64,000 bases of DNA from contig WGNP01000021.1 in assembly GCA_016124495.1 (NCBI GenBank), positions 42,322-106,321 on the forward strand, read 5' to 3'. The position numbers and the translations under genes are program-made. Shown here piece by piece: positions 37,720 to 46,643 of the stretch. The notes beneath the pieces were generated by a model that was not told where the DNA came from, ran no database searches, and saw nothing but the letters and a program-made list of their open reading frames with translations. How positions within the stretch are numbered: the first letter of the stretch is position 1; every line of letters starts with the position of its first letter. Origin of the DNA: Hyphomonas sp. GTDB lineage: Bacteria; Pseudomonadota; Alphaproteobacteria; Caulobacterales; Hyphomonadaceae.

Positions 37720-38682
37720 ATGCTGGCCGACAAGAAAGCGGTAACCATGTCGCACACTCCGGCGCCCCAGGTTCCGATCCGCCTTCTGGGCGGCATCGAC
37801 GCCGGCGGCACGACCTTCAAATGCGCCCTTGCGGATGCGACGGGCCATATCCTTGAAACACGTCGCATCCCTGTAACATCTCCCGAAGAAACCATCGGCG
37901 CCTGCCTCGGATTCTTTCGGGAAATGCTAACTTTGCGAGGGGCAAAGCTCGCCTGCCTGGGCATTGCGAGCTTCGGGCCCGTCGATGTCGATCCTGCCTC
38001 GCCAGATTATGGCACGCTGCTCTCTACGCCCAAGCCTGGCTGGTCGCGCACACGCCTGACGCAGCGCTTCTTCGCTGGTCTCAGCGCGCCGGTTGTTCTG
38101 GATACCGACGTCAACGGCGCCCTGGCAGCTGAGCGCGAACTTGGCGCGGCCAGGGGTATGCGCTCCGCCGCGTACGTCACCATCGGGACAGGCATCGGTG
38201 CAGGCCTGTTCGGTCCGGGGGGCTTTCTTTCAAAACCTGCGCATCCGGAGTTCGGACACATCCGTGTGGAACGCCATCCCGGCGACCATGCCTTCGAAGG
38301 CGTCTGCCCCTTCCACGGTGCCTGTCTCGAAGGCCTGGCCAGCGCGAGTGCGCTCACGCGCCGCTACGGCGATCCTGCGCTGCTACCGAGAAACCATCCG
38401 GCATGGGACATCGAAGCCTTCTACCTTGCGCAGGCCTGTCTTGCGCTGATGCTCACCGCGCAGCCTGAGCGTATTCTCCTCGGTGGCGGGGTCATGCTCG
38501 CCGAAGGATTGATGCCGAAAATCCGCGCTGCATTTGCGAAATTGCTGAATGGCTATCTTGAACTTTCCGACGCGGATATCGAAACGCTGATCCAGCGCCC
38601 GGCGCTCGGAGACGACGCCGGGATGATCGGCGCCGTCACGCTCGCCCGGCAGGCTGTGGCCGCCGGAAACTGGAGCGACTAG
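37720..38682 (+). CDS. ROK-family sugar kinase, fructokinase-like
   Basis: A 320-residue ROK kinase. The phosphate loop is LLGGIDAGGTTFKCAL (about 22-37), the catalytic Asp lies in VLDTDVNGALAAE, and the Zn site is built from HPEFGHI and CPFHGACLEGLASASAL. This CPFHG form is typical of YdhR/ScrK-type fructokinases rather than NagC or glucokinases. Fructokinase would suit sucrose released from raffinose by the adjacent alpha-galactosidase, but no sucrase gene is present. GGGAG lies eight bases before the start. Its last four bases overlap the convergent GH130 gene. Confidence 0.82.
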   Translation: MLADKKAVTMSHTPAPQVPIRLLGGIDAGGTTFKCALADATGHILETRRIPVTSPEETIGACLGFFREMLTLRGAKLACLGIASFGPVDVDPASPDYGTLLSTPKPGWSRTRLTQRFFAGLSAPVVLDTDVNGALAAERELGAARGMRSAAYVTIGTGIGAGLFGPGGFLSKPAHPEFGHIRVERHPGDHAFEGVCPFHGACLEGLASASALTRRYGDPALLPRNHPAWDIEAFYLAQACLALMLTAQPERILLGGGVMLAEGLMPKIRAAFAKLLNGYLELSDADIETLIQRPALGDDAGMIGAVTLARQAVAAGNWSD

Positions 38683-39998
38683 GCGCCGGATTTCATCATG
38701 TTCAGCAGGTCGACGATGCGCGCCGTAGCGAATCCGATGGCACTGTCGGAAATACCATACGGGATCAGAAGATGGTCGCCGGTGCGCAACGCGCCGCAAG
38801 TATAGACCACGTTAGGCACATAGCCCGACCGGTCGGCGTTCTCCGCCGTCAGGATCGGCTCGCGCGAGCGAGCGATCACCTTTGACGGGTCGTTGATATC
38901 CAGCAGCGCGCAGCCCAATGCATATTTGCGCATCGCACCGACGCCGTGCGTCAACAGAAGCCAGCCTTCACTCGTCCGGATCGGGCTGCCGCAATTGCCG
39001 ATCTGGATGAACTCCCAAGGATACCTCGGCTCCATGAGGAGCGTGCCTTCGCGTTTCCATTCCGAAAGGGTGTCTGACTGCAGCAGGAAAAGGTTCTTTC
39101 CGTCCTGCCGGCCGATCATTGTGTAGAAGCCGTTTATCCGTTCCGGGAACAGGGCCATGCCCTTGTTGCGCCCGGCCTCACCGCGGATCGGCTCGAGGTC
39201 AAAGGTGAAGAAGTCCCGTGTCCGCAGCAGCTCTGATCGGATAGACGAACCCGAATAGGCGGTATACGTGCCAACCCATTCATAGTCGCCGCTACCGTGG
39301 TCAAGACGAACGAGCCGCAGATCTTCAAGCCCGTTGCGTTGCTGCTCCGTAATCGGAAAGATGACCGTATTGGAAAGAGTACTGTCGCGGTGGCGGTGTA
39401 CGATGACCCCGCCTATTTCATCTGTCAGGGTCGCATCATCAAGTTCGGCGGAGGTGGCGAAGGGCCCGTCCGGCCAGAGCGAGAAGCTGCCGTCCGGATT
39501 GGCGATGCCCTCGCGGAACGCAATCGTGCTTATATGCCCTTCGCCCACGGCGCGCAGGCTCATTACGAACCGGCAATGTCCGTCGATAACGCCGGATTGA
39601 TCCGGATGCGGAACGATAGAGGGGTTCATAAGCGCCGCAGCTGCATAGGTGTATTCGTGGCAGAAATAAGCTCCGATAAGCTTGCGTTTTGTCTCCGAGT
39701 AATTGCTTGCCTTAAGTTCCAGCGAGGTGACCACCTCCTCGAAACGATCAGAAAACATCTTTTCCGTCTGCCAGTGTCGCGCCTTGAAATCCTTCAGCAC
39801 GCGCCGGTATTGTAACCGTGTTTCATCCGATGATAACGCGTTGACATCCTCGACCAGTTTCATGGCGCGGCCGCCCGGAGCATTTTGCGCCTGCCAGCCG
39901 AGGTGAAATGGCCGCAATACAACCCTCGAAGGGTCAGCCTTCAGCCGTGTGTCAAATATCCTGATCGGGTTGGGATGCAGGATGGGATTGGATTTCAA
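38679..39998 (-). CDS. Glycoside hydrolase family 130 phosphorylase
   Basis: A 439-residue five-bladed beta-propeller of family GH130, inverting phosphorylases or hydrolases of beta-mannosides. The catalytic Asp lies in NGLEDLRLVRL, the GxEDxR signature, and the phosphate-binding part probably includes HRHRDSTLSN. The C-terminal SGYVPNVVYTCGAL and LIPYGISDSAIGFA blocks fit the family. There is no signal peptide. It starts one base after the stop of the GT4/toroid gene, so the two form an operon. Substrate is probably a beta-1,2- or beta-1,4-linked mannoside. Confidence 0.85.
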   Translation of the reverse strand: MKSNPILHPNPIRIFDTRLKADPSRVVLRPFHLGWQAQNAPGGRAMKLVEDVNALSSDETRLQYRRVLKDFKARHWQTEKMFSDRFEEVVTSLELKASNYSETKRKLIGAYFCHEYTYAAAALMNPSIVPHPDQSGVIDGHCRFVMSLRAVGEGHISTIAFREGIANPDGSFSLWPDGPFATSAELDDATLTDEIGGVIVHRHRDSTLSNTVIFPITEQQRNGLEDLRLVRLDHGSGDYEWVGTYTAYSGSSIRSELLRTRDFFTFDLEPIRGEAGRNKGMALFPERINGFYTMIGRQDGKNLFLLQSDTLSEWKREGTLLMEPRYPWEFIQIGNCGSPIRTSEGWLLLTHGVGAMRKYALGCALLDINDPSKVIARSREPILTAENADRSGYVPNVVYTCGALRTGDHLLIPYGISDSAIGFATARIVDLLNMMKSGA

Positions 39999-39999
39999 A

Positions 40000-42306
40000 T
40001 CAGGCTCCAGTGTCGCGGCGGGATGTCGGGGACGCGAATGTGCTCATGGAATGGTACGCCAGCTGGAATGAAAGGATCGATTCGGCGCCGCTGTTGCGGT
40101 TCACTCCGCGCGGGGTCAGTCCGTCCCAGCATCTCCCCGTATCGAGATCAGCGATGATGGCGCCGCGATCATTGTCGCCCAGAAACCAGCGCCATGCGGT
40201 TTGCGCATACTCGGACCAGGCCGGGTTGCGTGTTGCGCGGTAAGCTGCGGAGGCGGCATCAATGGCTGCCCAGGCTTCCAGAGGCTGCTGATCGAAGGGC
40301 CACTGGTCGTACTCGCGTCCGAAACTTTCTGAACCGACCGGACGGAAATTCCCGTTGGCAGACAATTGCCGCTCCGATAGCCAGGAGAGTGTCTCCAGTC
40401 CTTTTTCGACAAGACTCCGCCGGCCGAGGATGCGGCCGGCTTCAATCATCGCCTGGCACAGGCGCGGGTTGTCATAGGCCAAAACCGGCTCGAACCAGTG
40501 CCAATCCCTTGTCGCCTTAGAGAGCAGACTAATCAGGCGCTCAGCGCCCGCTTCGATGATTTCGAGAGACACGCCGTGCCCGGGCCTGCCCGCAAGGTTC
40601 TCGGCGGCGGCCAGCATCGTAAATGCCTTGGCACGAGGACTTCCCAACGCCATCATATCGCTCGCTGCACAATCATACATTCCTTCCGCCCACGTACGGA
40701 TGCCCTGTTCCTGACAAGTGCGTATGGTCCATCCCAGGCTCCACAAAGCGCGGCCATTTGAGTCTTCCGACCCTTCGGTCTCCAGCCACTGGCGGGAAAA
40801 GGACATGAAGTTGCGGAATCGCCTTGTGTCCGGATTCCAGGCGTCCTGAACAAAGGACGCATATACCAGGCGCGCGCGTGCCACAGATGGATCATGCCGC
40901 GACGCGCGCGTCGTCACCATCAGCGCCCGTGCATTGTCATCGACACAATAGCCGTGTGCGCGGTGGGGCACCACGCCGATGGCATGCTGCAACATGCCGG
41001 TACCATCACTCATCGCAAACATGGCGCCAAGGTCCGGCGCCCGGAGCGGGGTGCGGATGACCGGGCCAGGGGTCACGGTACGTGAAAGCATGACGGCCGA
41101 TGCATCGGCAAAGCGCGACCAGATCGTCGAGCGGCCGCGTTCGTAAGCGCGCTGCTGCAGCGCCGCCAGCTCGCAGCGCTGATCCAGTAACCGGTTGACA
41201 CTTTCAGTCACCGCCGCTGGCGAGCCGGGTGCGATCAGCACGCCGTTGCCGTCGGTCAGCAACTCTCTGGCATGCACATACGGCGTCGAGACAACCGCCT
41301 TGCCGAGCGCGACCGCGTAGCTAAGCGTGCCGGAGGTGGATTGTTGCAGGCTCGGATAAGGCGTCAGGTAAATGTCGCACGCTTCCAGCTGGTCCAGAAG
41401 GTCGGGCAGATCCAGGAAACGATTGTCCCATTGAACATGCGGGTCCACCCCGAGGCGCTCTGCCAATGCCATCAGGCCTTCGCGGTAGGCCTCGCCGTCC
41501 TTGGCCAGGAGGTTCGGATGGGTCGCGCCGACAATTCTGTAAATCACATCCGGATGATCGCGCACGATCCCGGGCAGGGCTTCAATCGCGTGCTCCAGTC
41601 CCTTTCCGGGGCCGAGCAATCCGAATGTCATCAACACCATTCGCCCTTCAAGGCCAAAGCGTTGCTTGAAAGTTGCCTGCCGGCCAAACGGCCGGTCGGG
41701 TGCGCCGTGCTCGATCACGTCGATGACCGTCGAGGGCGCTCCATAAACGCGCGAAAGAATGTCGCGGGAATGCTTGGACATCACCATGATTCGGGTAGCG
41801 CGCGCGATCAGGTTCAGCATGATCCTTCGCTGCACAGCGGAAGGCTCCGCCAGAACCGTGTGGAATGTGAATACGAGCGGCGCTGCAATCTGCTTGGCAA
41901 AATCGCAGATCATTTCGCCGCTCTCGCCGCCGAAGATACCAAACTCGTGCTGGATCCAGACGGCGTCTATTCCGCTCTTGTTTATCTGCGCCGCAGCGGC
42001 ACGGTACGATGCCGGATCGTTCGCGCATATAACCCCGCTTGCCTTGGCGTACTGCATCGACTGCGCCGGATCGTCGATTACGTAGACATCCAGTCCCAGC
42101 CCGGGGCGAAACGCTTGCAGGCTCTCCGCAATGTCCGTGGTGAAAGTGGCAATCCCGCACCGGCGCGGCGCGTAGCCGCCTATCAGTGCAAGCCGGAGCG
42201 TCTCCGGCTCGACTAGCGGCGACAGGCGGATCGCCGCGTCCGGGCGTGCCTGCATATGTTCGACGCGTGCGAGGTTCGGCCGCGCGGAAAGGAAAGTTGC
42301 TGGCAT
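40000..42306 (-). CDS. GT4 glycosyltransferase fused to alpha/alpha-toroid domain
   Basis: A 768-residue cytosolic protein with two parts. Residues 35-395 are a GT-B glycosyltransferase of family 4 (LRLALIGGYAPRRCGIATFTTDI at the start, GLLGPGKGLEHAIEALP and STSGTLSYAVALGKAVVST later). Residues 430-765 are an alpha-helical toroid in the style of glycosidases or epimerases (HGYCVDDNARALMV, ALWSLGW, YDNPRLCQAMIEAG, PFDQQPLEAWAA). I start at 42306 (MPATFL). The fused form with an adjacent GH130 gene recurs in bacteria and suggests synthesis and recycling of a mannose-containing glycan. Confidence 0.82.
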   Translation of the reverse strand: MPATFLSARPNLARVEHMQARPDAAIRLSPLVEPETLRLALIGGYAPRRCGIATFTTDIAESLQAFRPGLGLDVYVIDDPAQSMQYAKASGVICANDPASYRAAAAQINKSGIDAVWIQHEFGIFGGESGEMICDFAKQIAAPLVFTFHTVLAEPSAVQRRIMLNLIARATRIMVMSKHSRDILSRVYGAPSTVIDVIEHGAPDRPFGRQATFKQRFGLEGRMVLMTFGLLGPGKGLEHAIEALPGIVRDHPDVIYRIVGATHPNLLAKDGEAYREGLMALAERLGVDPHVQWDNRFLDLPDLLDQLEACDIYLTPYPSLQQSTSGTLSYAVALGKAVVSTPYVHARELLTDGNGVLIAPGSPAAVTESVNRLLDQRCELAALQQRAYERGRSTIWSRFADASAVMLSRTVTPGPVIRTPLRAPDLGAMFAMSDGTGMLQHAIGVVPHRAHGYCVDDNARALMVTTRASRHDPSVARARLVYASFVQDAWNPDTRRFRNFMSFSRQWLETEGSEDSNGRALWSLGWTIRTCQEQGIRTWAEGMYDCAASDMMALGSPRAKAFTMLAAAENLAGRPGHGVSLEIIEAGAERLISLLSKATRDWHWFEPVLAYDNPRLCQAMIEAGRILGRRSLVEKGLETLSWLSERQLSANGNFRPVGSESFGREYDQWPFDQQPLEAWAAIDAASAAYRATRNPAWSEYAQTAWRWFLGDNDRGAIIADLDTGRCWDGLTPRGVNRNSGAESILSFQLAYHSMSTFASPTSRRDTGA

Positions 42307-42459
42307 GGCGCACACTTTTCAAGAGGTGAGCACAGAGAACGGGCCATCGGCCCGAACGTTCCGAAGGCGGCTGCCGCATGAGGGGAATGTAACGAAAATG
42401 CCCTGAATAGTGAAGGCTGGCGGTTCGGCGACCGTGGTCTAGGGCAGCCGACCTCCAAC

Positions 42460-42498
42460 AAAAAACGCCCGGCGGCGAGTCTATCGCGGCCGGGCGTT
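42460..42498 (-). terminator. Rho-independent terminator of the HU-like gene
   Basis: Read on the minus strand, AACGCCCGGC (42498-42489) pairs perfectly with GCCGGGCGTT (42473-42464) and a run of six T residues follows (42465-42460). It lies about 24 bases beyond the stop of the HU gene. Confidence 0.88.
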
Positions 42499-42521
42499 CT
42501 GAATCGTTCTGAAGCCTGAGC

Positions 42522-42950
42522 TTACAGCACGCGGTCTTTCAGGTCTTTCGAAGGGCGGAATGCCACTTTCTTCGAAGCTTTGATCTTGATCGCTTCGCCG
42601 GTCGCCGGGTTGCGGCCCTTGCGTGCGGGGCGCGCGCGAACCTGCAGGATGCCGAGGCCGGAAATGCGCAGTTTCTTGCCCTTTTTCAGGTATCCGCCCA
42701 TCCGGTCGATGAAGTCACTGACCACCGATTCGGCCTGCTTTTTCGGCATCTGGTGGGCTTCCGAAAGCTCGGCGGCGAGATGCTTGATGGTCATCACGTC
42801 CGGCGCAGCTTTCTTTGTAGCGGCCTTTGGCGCAGCTTTTGCCGGTGCTTTCGCTGCGGCTTTCACCGGTGCTTTTGCCTTGGCAGGGGCCTTCTTGGCC
42901 GGTGCTTTGGCGGCCGGAGTTTTCGTTGCGGTTTTCGGTTTCAGGGCCAT
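42522..42950 (-). CDS. HU-family DNA-binding protein with Lys/Ala/Pro-rich N-terminal tail
   Basis: A 142-residue nucleoid protein. Residues 1-50 are a histone H1-like tail of AKAPAK/KAPAKA repeats. Residues 53-142 are an HU/IHF domain (IKHLAAELSEAHQMPKKQAE and GRNPATGEAIKIKASKKVAFRPSKDLKDRV, with the DNA-intercalating NP). Most tailed HUs (mycobacterial HupB) carry the tail at the C-terminus; an N-terminal tail is less usual. AAGGA lies 7 bases before the ATG and a strong terminator follows, so it is a separate transcription unit. Likely role: DNA compaction. Confidence 0.92.
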   Translation of the reverse strand: MALKPKTATKTPAAKAPAKKAPAKAKAPVKAAAKAPAKAAPKAATKKAAPDVMTIKHLAAELSEAHQMPKKQAESVVSDFIDRMGGYLKKGKKLRISGLGILQVRARPARKGRNPATGEAIKIKASKKVAFRPSKDLKDRVL

Positions 42951-43096
42951 TTCAGTTTCCTTTTTCAGGCGGTGAGTTCAAAAAGCAGCGGAAAACCGGG
43001 GGTTTTTCGACTGCTGGTGTGGAATTTCTACGCTGGAATCATTGCAGAACGAGATCGGATATCTTCGCTTTGCGGAATGCGCAAGCAGGCGACTGG

Positions 43097-43167
43097 AGCG
43101 GGTGAGGGGAATCGAACCCCCGTCGTCAGCTTGGGAAGCTGCTGCTCTACCATTGAGCTACACCCGC
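43097..43167 (-). tRNA. tRNA-Gly (anticodon CCC)
   Basis: Read on the minus strand, GCGGGTG pairs with CACCCGC. The anticodon loop TTCCCAA gives anticodon CCC, with a stem of four pairs as in other Gly-CCC tRNAs. The T loop is TTCGATT. CCA is encoded at 43096-43094. Confidence 0.92.
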
Positions 43168-43259
43168 TTTGATGACGATATTTGATCCGTAACGCGGCGC
43201 CGCGCAAGGCCCGCCAATACACACTGGCGCGGCGGCTTTCGCGCGTGTAAACGCCCGCC

Positions 43260-43643
43260 ATGAACAGCTTTCTTCTCGTAGCTGCAGGCGGGGCCATCGG
43301 CGCATCGCTGCGCCATGGCGCCGGCCTCCTGAGCGCGCGTCATCTCCCGGCCACCTGGCCCTGGGCCACCTTCTCGGTGAACCTCCTTGGCGGCTTCGCC
43401 ATGGGGCTTGCCGCCGGATGGTTTGCGTTAAAGGCGGCCGAAGGCGGCCACGACCTGCGCCTTTTCCTCGCCACCGGCGTGCTTGGCGGCTTCACCACAT
43501 TCTCGGCCTTCTCGCTGGAAACCCTGAACATGCTTCGCAGCGGGGAGGCCGGCAAAGCGTTTGCCTATGCCGCGCTGTCGATCATTTTCAGCGTTGCCGC
43601 TCTAGGCCTCGGCCTCTGGATTGCAAAGAGAACCTTCGCATGA
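43260..43643 (+). CDS. crcB: Fluoride ion channel CrcB/FluC
   Basis: A 127-residue four-helix membrane protein. The signature GGFTTFSAFSLE and N-terminal GGAIGASLRHG match CrcB/Fluc channels that export fluoride. No fluoride riboswitch is visible in the 92 bases upstream, which follow a tRNA gene. The stop overlaps the rluC start (ATGA). The gene order crcB-rluC-HAD is common in Alphaproteobacteria. Confidence 0.93.
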   Translation: MNSFLLVAAGGAIGASLRHGAGLLSARHLPATWPWATFSVNLLGGFAMGLAAGWFALKAAEGGHDLRLFLATGVLGGFTTFSAFSLETLNMLRSGEAGKAFAYAALSIIFSVAALGLGLWIAKRTFA

Positions 43644-44692
43644 GCGGCCAGATCATCACCGAAACCGTATCCCATCAGGAAGCTGGCGCGCGCCTTGATC
43701 GCTGGATCAAGCGCCGCGCCCAGCTGACCCAGGGCCAGATCGAGAAGATGCTGCGCACCGGCCAGATCCGCGTAAACGGCGCCCGCGCCAAGGCCAGCAC
43801 GCGGCTCGAAGCTGGCCATGAAGTCCGCCTGCCGATCTTCAGCACCGAGACGATGGCGCCGAAGGCCCACCACGCCGCGCGCGCCAGCGCCGAGGATAAG
43901 GAATTCCTCAAGTCGATTATCATCTATGAAGACGATGACATGATGGCGTTGAACAAGCCCGCCGGTATCGCCGTGCAGGGCGGCTCGGGGCAGGGGCGCC
44001 ATATCGACGGCCTGCTCATGGGCGTTTACGGCGAGGAAGAACATCGCCCCGTCCTCGTCCACCGTCTCGACAAGGAAACGTCCGGTGTCCTTCTCATCGC
44101 CAAGCACCCGCGGGCGGCCCATCAGCTCGCCGACATGTTCAAGGGCCGCGAGATGGACAAGGTCTACTGGGCCGTCACGGTCGGCGTCCCGAACCCGCCG
44201 ATGGGCCAGATCCGCTGCTGGATGATCAAGGGTATTCCGGATGCGGACGAACCCTCGGGATATCGCCCCTATGATCCAAAATCGACCGCCAAGCGCAGGG
44301 ATGTGGACCGTGAGCGGATGATCCGGTCGGCTCAGGGCGTCGAAGGCGCTCGTCATGCGATCACGGATTACACGGTGATCTCGCAGGCCGGTGGCAAGGC
44401 CGCTTGGGTCGCGATGCGCCCGGAAACCGGCCGTATGCACCAGCTGCGCTTCCACATGCTGGAAATGAATACGTCCATCCTGGGCGACTATAAGTACCAG
44501 TCGCGCCGCGAAGTGCCGCAGGGTCTGGCCGAAGGCATGCACTTGCACGCCCGCGCGCTGGTCATCCCGCGCGAACGCGGCAAGCCCACGACGATCATCG
44601 CGCCGCTGCCACCACACATGGTAGAAACCTTTGCCACGCTCGGCTTCCTCGAACAGGAAGCGGGCAGGGATCCATTGGCGCCGTTCCTCTGA
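43640..44692 (+). CDS. rluC: RluC/RluD-type 23S rRNA pseudouridine synthase
   Basis: A 350-residue pseudouridine synthase of the RluA family. An N-terminal S4 RNA-binding domain (about 8-75, ARLDRWIKRRAQLTQGQIEKML) precedes the catalytic domain with VHRLDKETSGVLLIAK. The catalytic Asp is in HRLD and the conserved ends RPETGRMHQLRFH and LHARAL follow. I start at 43640, overlapping the crcB stop by four bases; the frame runs upstream inside crcB and is not used. It isomerises uridines of 23S rRNA; RluC versus RluD is not decided. Confidence 0.9.
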   Translation: MSGQIITETVSHQEAGARLDRWIKRRAQLTQGQIEKMLRTGQIRVNGARAKASTRLEAGHEVRLPIFSTETMAPKAHHAARASAEDKEFLKSIIIYEDDDMMALNKPAGIAVQGGSGQGRHIDGLLMGVYGEEEHRPVLVHRLDKETSGVLLIAKHPRAAHQLADMFKGREMDKVYWAVTVGVPNPPMGQIRCWMIKGIPDADEPSGYRPYDPKSTAKRRDVDRERMIRSAQGVEGARHAITDYTVISQAGGKAAWVAMRPETGRMHQLRFHMLEMNTSILGDYKYQSRREVPQGLAEGMHLHARALVIPRERGKPTTIIAPLPPHMVETFATLGFLEQEAGRDPLAPFL

Positions 44693-45378
44693 TGCTGCAA
44701 ACTTCAAACGACCTGCGTCTCGCCATCTGGGATGTTGACGGCACGCTCGTGGACTCCCGGGCGATTATTCAGGCCTGCATGGAAGCGGCCTTCCGCGCCA
44801 CCGGTCTTCCGCCCCCGGAATATGACGCAACGCGCAAAATCGTCGGCCTCAGCCTGCGCGCCGGTATCGCCCATCTGGCTCCGGCCGACATCGGCGCGGT
44901 CCGGCTCGAATTCCTCGTCGATGCTTACCGCCAGACCTTCACGCGCCTGCGAGCAGATCCCTGCCTCCAAGAACCGATGTATGACGGAGCGCTCGAAGTG
45001 CTGGACCGCCTTAAAAACGATGGCTGGCTGCTGGCCATCGCGACGGGTAAAACGCATCGCGGCCTCGACGGCCTATTTGCCAAGCACCCCATCAAGCCAT
45101 ACTTTGACACGGTCTGGTGCGCCGATGACGGTCCCGGCAAGCCGCATCCCTTCATGGTCGAGCAATCCATGCGTGCGCTCGGCTGTGCACCGTCCCAGTC
45201 CCTGATGATCGGCGATGCTATCCACGACATCGCCATGGGCCGCGCCGCGGGCGTGCGCTCACTCGGCGTCAGCTGGGGTTTCGGCCGCGCTGACGAACTC
45301 GAAGACGCTGGTGCCGACGAGGTGCACCATGAGTTCCGTACACTGACGCATAGCCTGGTGGCGTTTGCGCCGGCCTGA
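44692..45378 (+). CDS. HAD-family hydrolase, phosphoglycolate phosphatase-like
   Basis: A 228-residue HAD hydrolase. Motif I is WDVDGTLVDS (nucleophile Asp), motif II is in AIATGKTHRGL, the lysine is in GPGKPHPFM and motif IV is MIGDAIHDIAMG. The cap is an alpha-helical C1 type, as in Gph and beta-phosphoglucomutases. Its ATG shares the last base of the rluC stop, so the genes are coupled. The pairing with rluC is conserved in Alphaproteobacteria; the substrate is unknown. Confidence 0.9.
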   Translation: MLQTSNDLRLAIWDVDGTLVDSRAIIQACMEAAFRATGLPPPEYDATRKIVGLSLRAGIAHLAPADIGAVRLEFLVDAYRQTFTRLRADPCLQEPMYDGALEVLDRLKNDGWLLAIATGKTHRGLDGLFAKHPIKPYFDTVWCADDGPGKPHPFMVEQSMRALGCAPSQSLMIGDAIHDIAMGRAAGVRSLGVSWGFGRADELEDAGADEVHHEFRTLTHSLVAFAPA

Positions 45379-45384
45379 GTTCTC

Positions 45385-46545
45385 TCAATACATCCGGAAC
45401 AGCTTCTCCGCTGTGCCGCCCAGTATCATCTGCGCGTTCTCCACGCTCGTCGCATCAAACACGGCCTGGACCGCGCCGCGCGTATAGCCGAACGTGCTCT
45501 CCTGGTGCGGATAATCGGATGACCACATCACCCTGTCCGCGCCGATCCGGTGCAGCAGTTCCAGCCCCGCTGGGTCGGTCATGAACGTCGCATAGCAGTG
45601 ATTGTGCCAATACCAGCTCGGCGGATGTTTCAGCTTCGGCTGAATCTGCGTCGGAAAATGTGTGTAGATCATGTCTGCGTCATGGATCATGCTCGCGACC
45701 CACGAGATACCCGCTTCGACGAACACCACCTTCAGCAGCGGAAAACGGTCGAACACGCCGGCGAAGGTCAGCATGCCCCAGTTCTGACGGAAGCCGCCCA
45801 TCTGTGTCAGGACAAAAGTGCCCGTCGCCCCCGGCGCGGCCGTCGGAATGTTCTCGCCGATATGGAAGCTGAGCGGAATACCGCTGTCGGCGATCGCTTC
45901 CCACAGCGTATCCATCTTCGGATCATTGTAGAGGATCGGATTGCCGTCCGGGTCCCTGCGCGGATTGATCGGCACCATCAGGCACCGCGCGCCCAGTTCC
46001 TTGCAGCGCTGCACCGAGGCGCGCGCCTCACGCATGTCCCAGTAGTTCGGCACCATCACCGCGAACAGCCGCCCTTTGCCCTTCGCACATTGCTCGGCAA
46101 TAGACTCGTTATACGCGCCGAAAATCTCCGCGCGCATCTCCATGTCGGTCATCATGTAGAGCCCGAACAATCGCTGCGGAAAAATCAGCTCCTTGTCGAC
46201 ACCTTCCGTGTCCAGATCTTTCAGCCGCGCCTCGATATCCGTCAGACCGGCATGGCATTCCATCGCCTCGCACAGCGGTACTATGTCATGCGAGCGCATC
46301 ATCGGCTTGCCGCCGATGGTCAAGTGCCAGCCGCCGTCTCGGAACTCCATCCGCGGCGCCTTGTCTTTCAGGTGCGCGGGGAACCGGTCGATCCAGCAAT
46401 CGGTTTCCAGCATGTGGCTGTCGGCGGAGATAATCGTGGTGCCCGCAGGCCAGTCATGCGTCTTGGCCGAAGCCTTGCGCTGCGGCGAAACCGGCTGGTG
46501 TGCCTGGCCGGGCACTTCCAGAACGAACCGCATGTCGTCCGCCAT
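45385..46545 (-). CDS. Amidohydrolase_2 family metal-dependent hydrolase/decarboxylase
   Basis: A 386-residue TIM-barrel protein of the amidohydrolase-related (ACMSD-like, PF04909) family. TTIISADSHMLETD opens the barrel, where ACMSD members have an HxH or DxH metal pair (here D-S-H). LSFHIGENIP supplies a further His and VMWSSDYPHQESTFG near the end contains the catalytic Asp. Members decarboxylate or hydrolyse aromatic-pathway intermediates. It converges on the HAD gene and separates it from ATP12 on the opposite strand. Confidence 0.82.
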   Translation of the reverse strand: MADDMRFVLEVPGQAHQPVSPQRKASAKTHDWPAGTTIISADSHMLETDCWIDRFPAHLKDKAPRMEFRDGGWHLTIGGKPMMRSHDIVPLCEAMECHAGLTDIEARLKDLDTEGVDKELIFPQRLFGLYMMTDMEMRAEIFGAYNESIAEQCAKGKGRLFAVMVPNYWDMREARASVQRCKELGARCLMVPINPRRDPDGNPILYNDPKMDTLWEAIADSGIPLSFHIGENIPTAAPGATGTFVLTQMGGFRQNWGMLTFAGVFDRFPLLKVVFVEAGISWVASMIHDADMIYTHFPTQIQPKLKHPPSWYWHNHCYATFMTDPAGLELLHRIGADRVMWSSDYPHQESTFGYTRGAVQAVFDATSVENAQMILGGTAEKLFRMY

Positions 46546-46643
46546 GGCAAACTTCCTCCCGTCTGCGTCTGGTCTTTACGGCAGGATAACACCGAAGCGG
46601 GGCGTGCCAACGCTGTCGCAGCGTCAATCCGCCTATCCGGTTG

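Noticed and set aside
43168..43259. Fluoride riboswitch before crcB
   Set aside because: No match to the conserved fluoride aptamer core; the region directly follows a tRNA gene.
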